Assembly (NCBI RefSeq): GCF_050947875.1
Contig: NC_134570.1
Coordinates: 105,115,622-105,179,621 of the forward strand
Reading direction: 5' to 3'
DNA length: 64,000 bases
From: Dermacentor variabilis
Taxonomy: Eukaryota; Arthropoda; Arachnida; Ixodida; Ixodidae
The notes below the pieces were generated by a model. The model ran no database searches. It was not told the origin of the DNA and saw nothing but the letters and a program-made list of their open reading frames with translations. Numbering within the stretch: the stretch's first letter is position 1; every line of letters begins with the position of its first letter. Shown here one piece after another: positions 24,901 to 38,300 of this stretch. Made by a program: the position numbers and the translations under genes.

Positions 24901-27900
24901 ATTACGTGGGAAGTGCAGGTGATGTAAAAGTGAAGTTCGGTCATTTTAATGTACGCATTGCCAGTTCCTGGCAAATCAGTTCTGCAGAAGTCCGAAAGGT
25001 AGAGGAATGTTCACGAAAAGGAAAATTGTCATCCACCCGACTGTAGCACGACGCTACATACGAGTTTGCCAGAAAGAAAGCGTTGAAGTTGAAACAGAAT
25101 TCGTCCTCGTCCCAGGCAACTTGAACCTAGCGCCAAAGCCTTACCACGACGGTTGGTCCACCATCTCGGCAAACCAGGAGCCTAGAAGATGGCAGAGAGA
25201 CGCTGAAATATTTGACAAGTCGCCTTGTCGACTTATCAGTACCACGCCGGTAATGCGTTGGTCCCATGTTAAAATTACAGACCAGGACGAATTTTTGTTT
25301 CAGCTGCAAAATCCTGTTTCTGAAATTAAAATCACGTGGGTTCCCTTTGTAGCTTTGCGCTGCGGTCGAGTGGATGACACTTTGATCTTTCAACAACATT
25401 TCCTGAAACTTGCTAAGCAAGCTAATCTCCTGAATTTTAGGAAATAAGTCCAAGAGCTGACGCTGCCTGTTATGGAAGGACAAGGCATTGGACGTAATGT
25501 GCTTGTCAGCATCAGTGGTGCCCGATTTGTTTAGTCCCTCTGGCCTCCATAAAATATTTCATGAAATGTTTCAATGTAGTTTTTCCATACATCATAGCGT
25601 ACTAGTTCGAATGTTGTTGCAGTAGCGGGTTCTTTATTCAGTGGTGGCAGAGTCTACCGTATGTATTAGCTGGAGAAGAGACCGTTTCAAAAGGAGTAGG
25701 GCAAGGGTAGGGTAAGGAAAGTGCAAATGTTTAATACTGAGGATTTGTTGTGGCATTAAGAGGTGGCTGGGCTGTGTGAAGAAAGTGCTAACAACTAGCA
25801 AATCTTGTGCTCTTTCAAATTCGTCAAACTGGGCGCGAAGAATGCCCGTCAATGTTTGTATTTCCTGAAAAAATGCGAGCCAGAATAAACATCAGGCACA
25901 AGAATAATATAGTGGTCATATACCAATATCTATGCAGTTATGGTCAATGACCGAGCTTTTGGCTACCCTCAAGGTGCACTTGCAGGAGTAGCAGAGCACA
26001 ATGCAATCGGATTATGGCAACGCACGCACAAGAACTTTCGATTTAACCAATCGAGAATGCTGTATTTGATAACATTGCAAGAGCCCGTACGGGACGTATT
26101 TCTAATTTCATCAAGTGCATGAATTCATACGCAGTCATTTTAGTCATTTCTAAATGGTTTCAACAAAGGAACAGTGAAACGGACACGTATAATAGTTACT
26201 TTACTATATATATAAGGGTGATTTATTAGTGAATTGAGATGGGTGGATTGAAGATGAATGAATAAATAAATAATATTAAAATGGAAAAACACGGGACCGG
26301 ACAATATTTACAGGCAAGGCAACTCCTTGTCCTGCCTGAAGAAGCTTCATTTTGCACCTCCTTGTTTTGTAATAAGGGTACGTCTGCCGAAAGCATTATT
26401 GTTCCCGAGCTCACTGTTCAAAACTTTCGTTGGCTTAACTTAGAAGAATTTACCAGGTGCCTATTTCTTCTTCAAGCAAATCGCAATGTTCTCGCAAAAT
26501 CACACCTTCTCCACACAATTCACATCACCCTTCCTGCCCACTGTTACGGCTTTTAACCGCTACCAATCTTTCTCATTGGACACCTTGAATCTCTCCATAG
26601 TTCCATAAATGTTGCGAAGCTATTAAAACCTAATTACAGTAGAACCCCGCTGTTACGTTCCTCACTGCTGCGTTTTCCCGGCTGCTACGTCGTTTTCATG
26701 CGGTCCCGGCATAGCTTCCATAGGATCCAATGTATAAGGAACCCCGCTGTTACGTCGTAGCTGTGAAAACGTTCCCGCATGATACGTCGCAACTTAGCAC
26801 TCCGAGCCCGCCTGGGCTGAAGTAGGCAACGCGCTCCAGCCGCCATTTTAGCTTTTGACAAGTTTTGGCTGGGCTTGGCCGGGCTTGGCTATGGAACTGG
26901 CTGCAAGAAGCCGCACGCCAGTTCGAGAGGCCGCCACTGAGTGGCCATTCGTGAAAAATGCTCTCACTATCATCACTGTGATTAGGGTCACCGCATGGTT
27001 GTTGGACGGGTCGACTCACGGAGGAAGGAAACTTGGGAGAGGCCCTCTCGTCACTCTTTGTGAAGCAAAAGTGAAACCGGAAGTTGGCGTTGCTCGTGGC
27101 GTTGCTCCGCCTATCGGGCCAGCTCTCCTCTCTTGTTTACATTTCTCCCACGGCGCGCCGCGTGCAACCGGGCTGCTCGGACGCGCGCGCTCCGCAGCAA
27201 TACTAAACAATCGTTAGCAGGTTAGCATGATTACGCCAAAGAGGGCAAAATTTCCCGCGGATATTCCTTTGTCCGTTGCCATTGCCGTGGCGCGGTGACG
27301 ACGAGGAGCACGAGCCGCATGATGCCGGGGAGTGGCCAAATCCTAGCTTTGGAGAAGCCGTCGCGGCTCTAGACCTCCTCCACAGGTACGTCGCACCTCA
27401 CAGCGCCGCTGACAGCAATGCGGCCTTCCAGGCTATTGAGAAACGTGTGGCGATTTCTAGCGAGCGAAAGAAACGGCAAGCCATCATTCTAGACTTTTTT
27501 AAGTCCTAAGCGCACTCTGTGGAAATAAATTGTCTATAGTTGAAGCTGCCCTTTTTTTCATTCATTTTCGGAGCTTTCCTCACTGTTGCGTTTTCCCGGC
27601 TGTTACGTTTTTTTTCCCCGGTCCGGTGAAAAACGTATGAACGGGGTTCCACTGTATCCTTATTTTTTGGTCCCCACCGGTGCCACGTACCTGGAAGACA
27701 TTGTAAGGGCGACTAAACATCAATGATTTGCAAGAGATATTCCAAGATTGTGCAATTCACCACCGGCACGTACTCGCAGAACGGTACCCATTCCTATTGT
27801 TCAGGCCTGACGCACTTACATGACTGCTACGTATATTTTAATAAAGCTCATGTTGAAACAACCGAAAAGTTCATGAAACGTAACGCTGAAGTGTAGGCCG

Positions 27901-28784
27901 CCAGCATTTGTAGTCAGAGTATACTTCAACGACGAAATGCACCGTACAGTACGTGAATGTCTTTTGTAAAGACGCTTTCGTAAAGAGTTTACACTTACTC
28001 GTTCGCTGATTGTATCGAAATTACGGATCTGCAGAAGCAAGTGCCACCAATGAGAGGCGACCTCCTTGTGCAGGTCTTGGAAGAACGCCTTCGTGTTGGG
28101 ACCCGTGACAAAGGGCTGAAGCGCGTACAGGCACATGATGATGAAAAACAGTGGAATGCAAGTCCTGCAGAGAGAACGATATAATTACTCTCCTTAAATG
28201 GAAAACACGAGAATGCCATCATCTCTCCTCGACTTTGACATTTTTCGGCTAGGATGGGGGTTTACGTGGAGAGAACTCTTTTTTCCCAACACACTGCAGT
28301 ATTGGCATGAAAAACAACAACATGGGCATTAAGGCTGCTTGTTAACTGAACCCTATGGTCAACAAATGGGCATCATATTTACATCCATGCGGTGAGATCA
28401 GATAACATAATCATTTTGTTGAAGGCACAGCCATATGTCTGTGTGACGTGCCGTTTTTCATCAGCAGTGTTGAAGGTATTGTTTTTTCTTTTATTTTCCT
28501 TTTTGATTCTTTGTTATGATTAAGCATGAAGTAGCTGATAGCAAATTAAATGAAGATTTAATGACTACAAAACTACGAGGAGTAATGTAGAAGCACCCGA
28601 AAGATAATCCTGTTCTTCCCAACCCTGTCCCCATTGCTTTTTCCTGAAATCCCACTATGCGAAATGACTAACCATTATACATATATCATTGTGATGGAAG
28701 CTTGTGAGTGTAGAAGTTAAATTCGTAGTGATTTCGTGAGCTTAGGCCATGGCGCTGAAACGCAGAAGTAATTAAAGCTTGCTC

Positions 28785-28817
<33 letters not shown>

Positions 28818-31800
28818 CTTATTTAACCAAAACTCTCTTTCCTCTTCACCGCCACCCCCCCTAACAGCTATTCCCAGCAACTTTCTCTAATGACCTATTT
28901 CTCTGAAAACTAGGCTGTCTGATTTTGACAGCTGCAAGTTAGCAACATCTACAAAAATTGGAAGGTTACGAGGCCTATAATAATTTTTCTTGCTTGACCA
29001 AGCACATTCGATAACTATGCCAGACTTAGAGAAGTTTTACTGCCATGCACAAGGCAGAAGTTTGATGTATTTTGTACGTGATTTGTATGTTTGTGTAGTG
29101 CGTAAGAACTCTCTGCGAAGTTGACTGTAACTTCCCATTTATTACATCTATTTGCAGGATGCATGATAAATTTGCATATCATAGTTACGGATCAAAATTC
29201 AGCGCAAACAGGACGACACAATAAGGCGAAAAGACAAGACTCTGTTCTCAACTGCCATATTTATTACGTCACACCTCTACCAATAGGAAAACAGTCCTAA
29301 GGAACATGCATCCACTCCTCTGTACAACATTTAATTTTGTCTTTTGGAATCCTTGCCATCCCATTCGCTCTCTCAACATATCTCACACCAAGGCTTTTCT
29401 CGGCATATGCTAGTCAGATCTTTTTTTCTAACAAGCTGATGTATGGCGTAATAAATATTTCTCATGAGAGTATTGTCTCGCCCTGTCTCCTTGTAGTGTG
29501 CTCCCGTGCGGTCTAAAATTTATTTTGAACGCCTACAGATATATGCCTCCTCAAAACGTAGAACATTCACAAACGCTACCTACCTAATCAGCCGTCTGAT
29601 AACGCCGATTATGAAAACCATTGGTCCATTTCTCCTCTGCCTTGTGACAGTAAAGCATAGAAAGAATCCACTGCAAAAGAAATAAAAATTTTGTCTTAGA
29701 ATCCGGACGCATGAATACAATGTATGCGCTATCACGAACAAATAGGCCAATGATATAATATTGATCAAGCGACCGATTCAACAAATTGTTCCGTCTTACT
29801 GCACAGTTTCACAAAGAGAGTGGTCTGGATAGCCCAGCTAACCTTGTAACTAAGAACAGTACCATAATTTTAATTGACCTGCTTTCCCTACCTATTTCGT
29901 ACATGCGGTATAGTTAAAGTAGTCATGATGTCTTTTTTCTTTAGAAATAGCAACTAAACAAAGAACCCCTGCTTCCATTCCCTTCCCTCCTCCAAAAATG
30001 ATGTACGCTTCTGCCGCTTGACGGCCTTTATATTAGGTTACTGGGACATTTAGGTAATCTTCCCGATAGCTAAGGTGAAGTTCGGCTGTGTTACTAGCAT
30101 ATTCTGTATAAGTTGCATTAGACGTTTCTATACTTGCCTCAGAAAAAAGAACGTGTCGACGCTGCTGAACCCAGCGGTTATGATCATAAATGACCACCTG
30201 TCTGATAGGAGGAACAAGTTCAGCAGACCAGCTGAAAAGAGTAGAAACAGTTTGCACTGCGTCACTCGGTGACTACTAATGAATAGTTTCATATGCAGAA
30301 CAAGCAATGTGGCCCACATTGAAATGGCCACTTCATCCTCAAGACGACACTCTAACAAAGCTACAGTCGGTTACGATTGCGCACCAAAGCTAATAAATTG
30401 GTTCACGTGGGTCATGAAAAATAAAATTCAAAAACATTTAACGTATTCACGCGTCGTCCGCAACTTCCGTGTTATTAGTCAAATGACGTCCGAACATGAA
30501 ACAGATGTATGCATGTGGAAAAAGGCACTAGCATTTTCTTTCACTCCACGTATTCCTCGAGGCCTTAACAATGAAGCATTGAAGTTTAGTTTAAGTCAGA
30601 TCAAATCACCCTCGTCCCGCCTTTATCTCGAACTTGAAAGCCAGCTCATAATTCCTAAAGGGGGTTTATTCGTTTAGCACCCACATGGAGCATCAGGAAA
30701 GACACCCCTATCATTGAGCGAGGCTAATTCAACTTGGAAGTCGCGTAGGGTTGCTTCGCATAGCTGACTTGGCTCAGTCGTAACCTTTAGGAGGTCTCAT
30801 GAATTGTCTACGGTTGCATCCGTTTTCGAAAGAACGAGCTCCTTTCGAAGTGTCGACCATCACCCAGCCGTCCATGGCGGCCCCTATACGAACTATATAA
30901 AAAATAGAACTCGCCGTTCCGCGAAACATCGATTGCAATAGCAAATTTGTAGACAGCTATACAAAGTAATGATATTAGATTTATCAGCAGTATAGACTTG
31001 TAAATATTCGTTTACGGACTAAATTAACAAGCATGGTGCGACGCGCGCACGAGCAAACCAGAATACATCTCACTCGATGACCACGCACACTCGCTCTGAG
31101 ATGTTACATACGGGACCTTTCCTGAGCCTCCTTCGAGTTGACCAGACCACATCGAATCGCGCCACAGCTAATTAAGAAGCGCAGAAGCACGGGTACCACA
31201 TTTCCGAGGCGCGGCACGTGCAAACAAGTTGGCGGCCCCCACCTCGTATGCCGCAGGTGGAGCTATTCACTGCTTAACTCTTCCCGAAAGTGAAGCGAGA
31301 GCCTGGAACTGTTCCCGGTAACTTGGGTCCAAGAGGCAAGACGGGTGTAATGCACCGTGAAACCCTGGCGGCGTCGCCCCCATCCGCCTATTGTGACGGT
31401 GCATTGCAAGTCAGCAAGGCAAGACCGCAGGGAGAAGTAAGCCCTCGGACAATTGGGGACCAAGCAGCGACCCTCTCCGCCGGGTGTGACACCATCGCAC
31501 GGGCGCCTACCATTGGCCGAAAATGACGACACCCGAGTGGGCTCGCCGATTGGCCGAAAATGGCGTCACCTGAGCGGGCTCTCCCATTGGCCGAACGTGA
31601 CATTTCTTCGAGACACCAAAGGGCTTAAAAGACGTAGACCGGTAGCAGCAGTAGAGCATTCCTTGATTGATCTCTTTCGAGCTTCTTGTCACGGGCCGCA
31701 GCGTCCCAGTTGCTGCCAGCCCGTAATGACTTCATGACTGTTAATGTCTTGGTCGTCTCAGTGTAAATAATGTAAATAAACCTCCGAAGTTTGTCATCCC

Positions 31801-32318
31801 AAAGTCCTCCTCAACTCTTACAGAGAACGCTGGAGTGAGGAATGCGGAGGAGGCTGCAGAGGCAGTGTAGCAGCTTGTTCTAGCCAGCAAAGCTGTCTGA
31901 ATTGAGTTCTTATAACCCCCCTTCTTTTGTGCACTTGTCGGGTCACTTGGAACGCGAAAACTCCTACCTTCACTGTGCGCGAACACACGAAGACGCGTTT
32001 CGCCTTCTGGCGTTCAAATTCTGGCGCAAAGGAAAAATCCCTACGTTTAATCTGGGCGCGGCTACTCATAAAGCGTAATAAAACCAAAGAAATTGTTATA
32101 CTCGCTCGTAATTATCGACTACTGGGCGAAATTGCACGGATCATTTCAATAATTGACATTGCAAGAAAACGTGCCAAGCGACGTAACACGCCGGCTCACA
32201 CGCGATAATTTCTGTTCTGCCTACTGTGGCATGCGCCATAGGCGCGATGGTTAGAACTTCGTGCTGCTATGCTAGGGGTAATCTGTTTTAACACCACCGC
32301 TAAAATAGATTACCCTTA

Positions 32319-32374
<56 letters not shown>

Positions 32375-35300
32375 TTAGGCCCGTACCCAGGGTTCTATTA
32401 TTTTGGGGGGAGGAGCAACCCAAGGTAACTTTTCTATGCAAATGAGGGGTAACGTTACCTTTACTAGTTCATATGTGAATAATGCCCGCCATTTGCCATA
32501 AATACGCCCAAACCCGCAAGAGAGATATCCCCCATCTCACAGCCAACGCCTGTGAGATGCGCCTCTGTTTTACTTGGCAAACAAGGAACCACATCAAATG
32601 GACTCGCGCATGAAATCAGCGCAGGAAGAACACTGCCAAAAACAAGGAAAGAACTGAAAGTGTAAACTAAGGATTTTTAGTAGGCTTTTTCTAAACAGCT
32701 CTGGAATAATTATAGAAAAACATATTTGCGGAACAATCACAGTTCTTCTGGATCCCTCGTTGACTGCTATACCAAATTCCATAACCGAATCGTATTGTTA
32801 TTTGGGAAATTGAGTAACGATACGTGATTGCCAGTCCCGTACAACCGAGTAGAGCGCAGGACACTGCGGTTCTAGACATGCTGCTCCCACCGCAGTAGGT
32901 TAGAAAAACACCCACCTTATCACGGCAGAGAAGTGGCTACGTCTGGTGGCTCGACAGATAACTGTAGAGGCCTCATTAAATATGCACGGAATTATTCTCC
33001 GCTTCCTTTCTAAATAACAAGATGTTCCTCCATAAATATTTTCGCAAAGAACGGGTAAATTTGTTAATTTTCGCTTTTCGTTCATGTTTTGCTGTTGCCT
33101 TGGCTCTCCCTTACTAGACCACTCAATTTCTCAACTCCTTGCGACTCTTGTTTCCAGTTGCTAATTGTGCATTAAAACTGCTGTACAATTAGGGGAAGAA
33201 GCCAGACGAGATAACGGGTGACATTCATACTGCTTATGGGTTTAAGGGTTATTGCAGGCTTTGATGAAGGACGCGGCTTCGCATGATTTTATCTTAAGCC
33301 TTATCTAACCCATATCGCAGGTATATGTTTCCGAGGATCTGCCAGCGTCGCAGCGAGCCGGCACTCGAGGAAATAATGAAGCAAAACGAAAAGTTGTACG
33401 CAACTGGTGTTTTTTTCTGGCCGCAGCTCGTCCCACAAGCATACAGACCGGCTGACTACGAAGCAAATCCCTTTCCTGGTCCCTGGATCAGTCTTAACAA
33501 AGAAGGTTGAACTGACGAAGCAACAGCACTGTGCGTCGCCGTTGCAAGAGATGGTGACAACTGAACACATCTCGAGTTAATCACGCTGGCATCGAGTCGA
33601 TGAAAAATCTGACCTTCGCACCCCAGGAGATGCCAATAGCTACAGCGATACGAAAGGGGCGAAAAAGGCAGCAAAACATTTACCGTCGAATAGCTGTTAG
33701 GTCAGAGCGGTTTATGAACGTGTGTCAGAAGTGGTGGCATGGGCAGGGAGAAAGGGGTTTATGTCGCTTAATGACGGGGGCGGAGGAGGTGAGGCCGCGT
33801 CGCCCCCCCCCCCTTGTGTACGTGCCTGATATATACGAAGCATCGCACGCGTAATGCGAAGACATAACATCGTCCCCACTCGCGGCAAGCTGTTCCTTCC
33901 TCCCCTTCCACTACCATTATTTTTATTTCTTTTCTTCATTTATTCAGTACAGGTAATTTCCCACATGTTGTCCTTGGTTTCTTTGTATAATGGCTTCTTG
34001 TGATGTGATTATTAAAAATCGGGCTCCTGGGTTAACCCCGTTTCTTGTTGTTCATATTGTGAGACAAGGTTTAAGCATCCAGTCCCTTCATTATTCTTCT
34101 GATAGAGAACCCCACCACCAGGCCCCAAAATGGTGATGATGACTATGCACAGGTGAGAATGTATGAGGCGTATGAATAATGCTCACACTAATTTCCCCGC
34201 TTCCGCATTCGGCCAGCCAGGCCGCGACTTGGCCAGGAGGGAAACGCCGAACAAATCGTTTGAGGCGCGGAAAGAGAACGATCTCCGAACGACGAGAAAG
34301 ATGGTCTGAAGAAACGCCTACGGGAGTGACGCAATAGTTAACGGGGGATGTGTGTTCGTTGATAGTGTAAGGTCCAAGGAAGCGGGATTCAATCTCACAC
34401 AAGCCGGGTGTACGAATGGGCGTCCGAAGGAGCACTTCCTCACCAGGACAAAAGGAGACGTCGCAACGAGAGATGTCGTAATGTTGCTTGCGATCTAGCC
34501 GACTGACTTCTGTGTTAAAGCGAGCACGTTGACGGCATTCCTTAAGCCACGAGAGGAACTGTTTGGGTGTACTGGCCGAGGTGTTAGTTGGGGCATTGAA
34601 GAACGCCGCGTCGATGGTGAATGTCGGTGAACGGCCGTAAACTAGGTAGAAGGTTGAGTATCCTGTAGTTCTTTGGATAGCGATATTCTGAGCAAATGTC
34701 ACAAAAGGTCAAAGTTTGTCCCACTTGTCGTGGTTTGGCCCGATATACATTGATATTGACACGTGTACTTATCTTTATCGGGCAACCACGTTTCGCCGCC
34801 TAACAAATGTAATCGCACAGCATGGGACGCGCCTGCATGTATCCGAAGGTTCTGGAAAGTTATCGATGCTTCTATCCGCTGTCTGTTGTCGCCGAGACTT
34901 ATGTTATCTGATTTCAACACCTGACGCGAATGGTGTAGAACTTTGTGGAAGGCACGCGGGTCCGAACGATTAGTCTGGAACATTCGACAACTGCTCTATA
35001 AAAGCCGACGCGCTTGACCCGCAGATCAGATTTTCGACGATCGCCGACTGTGTTCACCGCTTTCGTTGTGCTATAAGTGTAGCTTGTTTTGTGGGCACAG
35101 GTTCGCCCAATAAAAATCTAGTTTTGCCTTTCACAGTATTGTTACTGTGTTCTTAACGTCACCACCACGTGACAATATCATACCTGTTAGTGTTCAATGA
35201 AATCGCTTTGTTAAGCTATTTGTTTGAAGGTGATATGCGGATGTCGTCTTATGAACTGTGCCACAAACTCCGAGTACTTCTTTGGTCATTGTTGACATGA

Positions 35301-38300
35301 AAGTCTTGCCGCGGTCTCTTAACAGTACACGAGGTGCACCATGACGCAGCGTAATGACATCCAAAATGAAGGTGGCAATGTCTGAGGCCGAACTAGATCG
35401 CAGAGGAGCAGTCTCTGCGTAACGTGTGACCTGCTCAACAGCTGTTACGATCCATCGATGACCTGCCGGCGTCATGGGCAGAGGGCCGACGAGGTCTATC
35501 CCAAAGATGGCAAAGGGTGTCTCGGGACATCGGATGGTCTGTAAAAGCCCAGCAGGAGGCGAGGTTGGTCGTTTCCGCCATTGACACTGGACGCAAGAAC
35601 CGACGTACTTGGCCACAAAGGTAGACATGCCTGGCCAAAAGAAACGGCTCCTAACGCGGTGGTATGCTTTGTGGAAACTCAAACGGCCAGCAGGTGTGTC
35701 GTTGTGAAAGGCTTCAAGGACTTGTGTGCACAGCGACCATGGAAGAACAGGCACCCAGTGGTGTCCGTCGGAGTTGTAAATGTAGCGGTGCAGCCCATCG
35801 TTGTCGAACTAAAATAGTCGCAGTTGTCGACGTAAGACGTAATCTGGCATTTGGTGCAGAAGTAGCTCCGCATAGGCGTTGGATAATGCTGTTGCAGTAA
35901 GGATCAGAAAGTTGACACGAGGCAAGCTGAGGGACGCGATTGGAAGATAACGCGTCTGCAGTAACCGCCAGAAGCAATAACGAGAGTGCAGGCTTAGTAT
36001 CATCATCAAGTGGCGAGCAATGGAGAGATGTACTTGAAGATAATAGTAGCAAGGGGCCGCGAGAGAAAGCGTCGGCATCTTGATGCTTTTTCTCAGACTT
36101 GTAGACAGCGCCAAAATTGTACTCTTGTAAGCGGAGCACCCAGCGACCAAGGCGCCCAGAAAAATTTTTGATTGACCACAACCAGCATAAAGCGTGGTGG
36201 TCGGTTATGACCGTGAAATGGCATCAGTAAAGATATGGTCGAAATTTTTGTATCGCCCAAACTATTGCGAGACATTCCTCTTCTGTGATCTAGTAGTTCT
36301 TTTCGGCAGCCGTTAGTGCGCGACTGGCATAGGTAACAACTCTCTCACGTGAGGTAGTATCACGCTGTAAAAGAACAGCACCGATTCCATGGCCACTAGC
36401 GTCGGTGTGCAAACAAGTTTGTGCGTTCTCATCGAAATGACAGAGGACCGGGTCGGTGATTAATGCTTGCTTGGGGGCTTGGAAAGGAAGTTCGCAGTCG
36501 TCTGTCTAAGGGAAAGCAGTGCCCAACGTGAGCAACTTGTGCAGCGGTGACGCCATGGTAGTAAAATGACTGATGAAGCGACGGAAGTAGGATGTCAGGC
36601 CCAAGAAACTTCTTAATTGTTTTTGATTTTCAAGGCTAGGGAAGCAAAACGCGGCAGCAACCTTATCGGGATCTAGTCGAACACCATCTTTACTGCTAAG
36701 GTGGCCCAACACTTTTATGTTCTTTCTGGCAAAATGGCATTTCTTTGTATTGAGTTGGAGTCCTGCGTTGGAACTGCATGTGAAAACTTCGTCCAAACGC
36801 TCAAGGTGCACACGAAAGTTGTAGAAAAATAACGACGTCATCTAAATAGCACAGACAGGTCTTCTACTTAAGCTAACGTACAATTGTGTCGATCATGCGT
36901 TCAAATGTTGCAGGAGCATTACATAAGCCGAAGGGCATGACGTTGAACTCGTAAACTCCGTCTGGTGTTGCAAAGGCTATCTTGTCCTTGTCCGCTTCAA
37001 GCATGGGGATTCTCCAGTACCCGGATGGGAGGTCTAGACTAGAGAAATATTCTGGAAAGAGTCAATTGCATCGGCGATTCTTGGCATCGGATATACGTCT
37101 TCGCGTGTGATCTTATGAAGGGCTCGATAATCGACTTAAGATCATACAGAGCCGTCTTTCTTGCGAACCAACACAACAGGAGACGACCAAGAACTGGACG
37201 ATTGCCGAATGATGTCTCCTTTGAGCATGTCGTCACCGTTATCCGCAATGATTTTCCATTCTGCGGAAGACACGCGATATGGATGGTGACGTACAAGCGA
37301 ACCGCCTTCCGTCTCAATGCGATGTACTGCGACGGAAGTGCGCCCCAGAAGCTTGGAGTGAACGTCAAATAAGGTGCTGTGTTTTTGCAGGAGTGCCAAA
37401 AAGTCTTTCTGTGCAGCAGTCAAATAGGGATTTATCGCGGCGGTTAAATCAGCGGCAGCACTATGGTCATCAGTTGTGGTAGAAAAAGGTGGTGATTCAG
37501 TGTGAAGCGGTACCAGCGAAATTGGTTCGATGTCAGTAAAGCAAGTCAGAGTAGTGCCCTGGGAGAGCACAACCGGCGAAGATGTAGGGTTACAAACAGC
37601 GATGAACGCTCTACCGTTCTGTAACCGCACTAGGCTTGGAATAAGGCTAAGCCCACCAGAAATGCAGCGACCTCTCGGCGCAAGGAACCCATTACTATTA
37701 ACAATAGTGTCGGAAGTCAGTGTGAGAATATGCTCATTGCCCGCGGAAATGAAACGGTCGGTAGACGTGCCGAGACGTAGGCTGTGAGCATCTGCAGCGG
37801 ATAAAAGTTCAGTGTCCGTCATATGAATAGTTCGCTGACGGCAAGAGATGAAAGCTGAGGCGGAGGCAGGAAGTCCCATCCCAAAATCATCACATAGGTG
37901 CACGAAGGCAGCGTGACCAAGTGAATGTGGTGAAGGATGTCATCAATGAAAACACGCGCAGTGCAAACACCGGCGGGCCGAACAAGAACTACATTAAAAC
38001 AATGAAAGGGAGGGCCATTATACGGTGTCCTCACTTTTCGCAATCGAGAACACAAATCAGTACTAATAACGGAAAGCGATGCACCTGTGTCAACCAAGGC
38101 TTCGGTTCGGACACCTTCAACACGACCCAGAAGTATATTTGACGGGCACTTCGGAGGAGTTTCACGTTGTTCAAAGGATGCAGCTTTCCCTCTTGAAGCT
38201 GCACCATTTAATTTTCCTGGCGGTGATCGGAGGACGAAGAAGCCGGTCGAAGAGAGGAAGAGGAGCGCCGCATTGGAGATTGACAGCGACGACGCGGGAA

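Noticed and set aside
30279..30677. Plus-strand 132-codon frame
   Set aside because: No recognisable domain, antisense within intron 6, and no element boundary or splice context.
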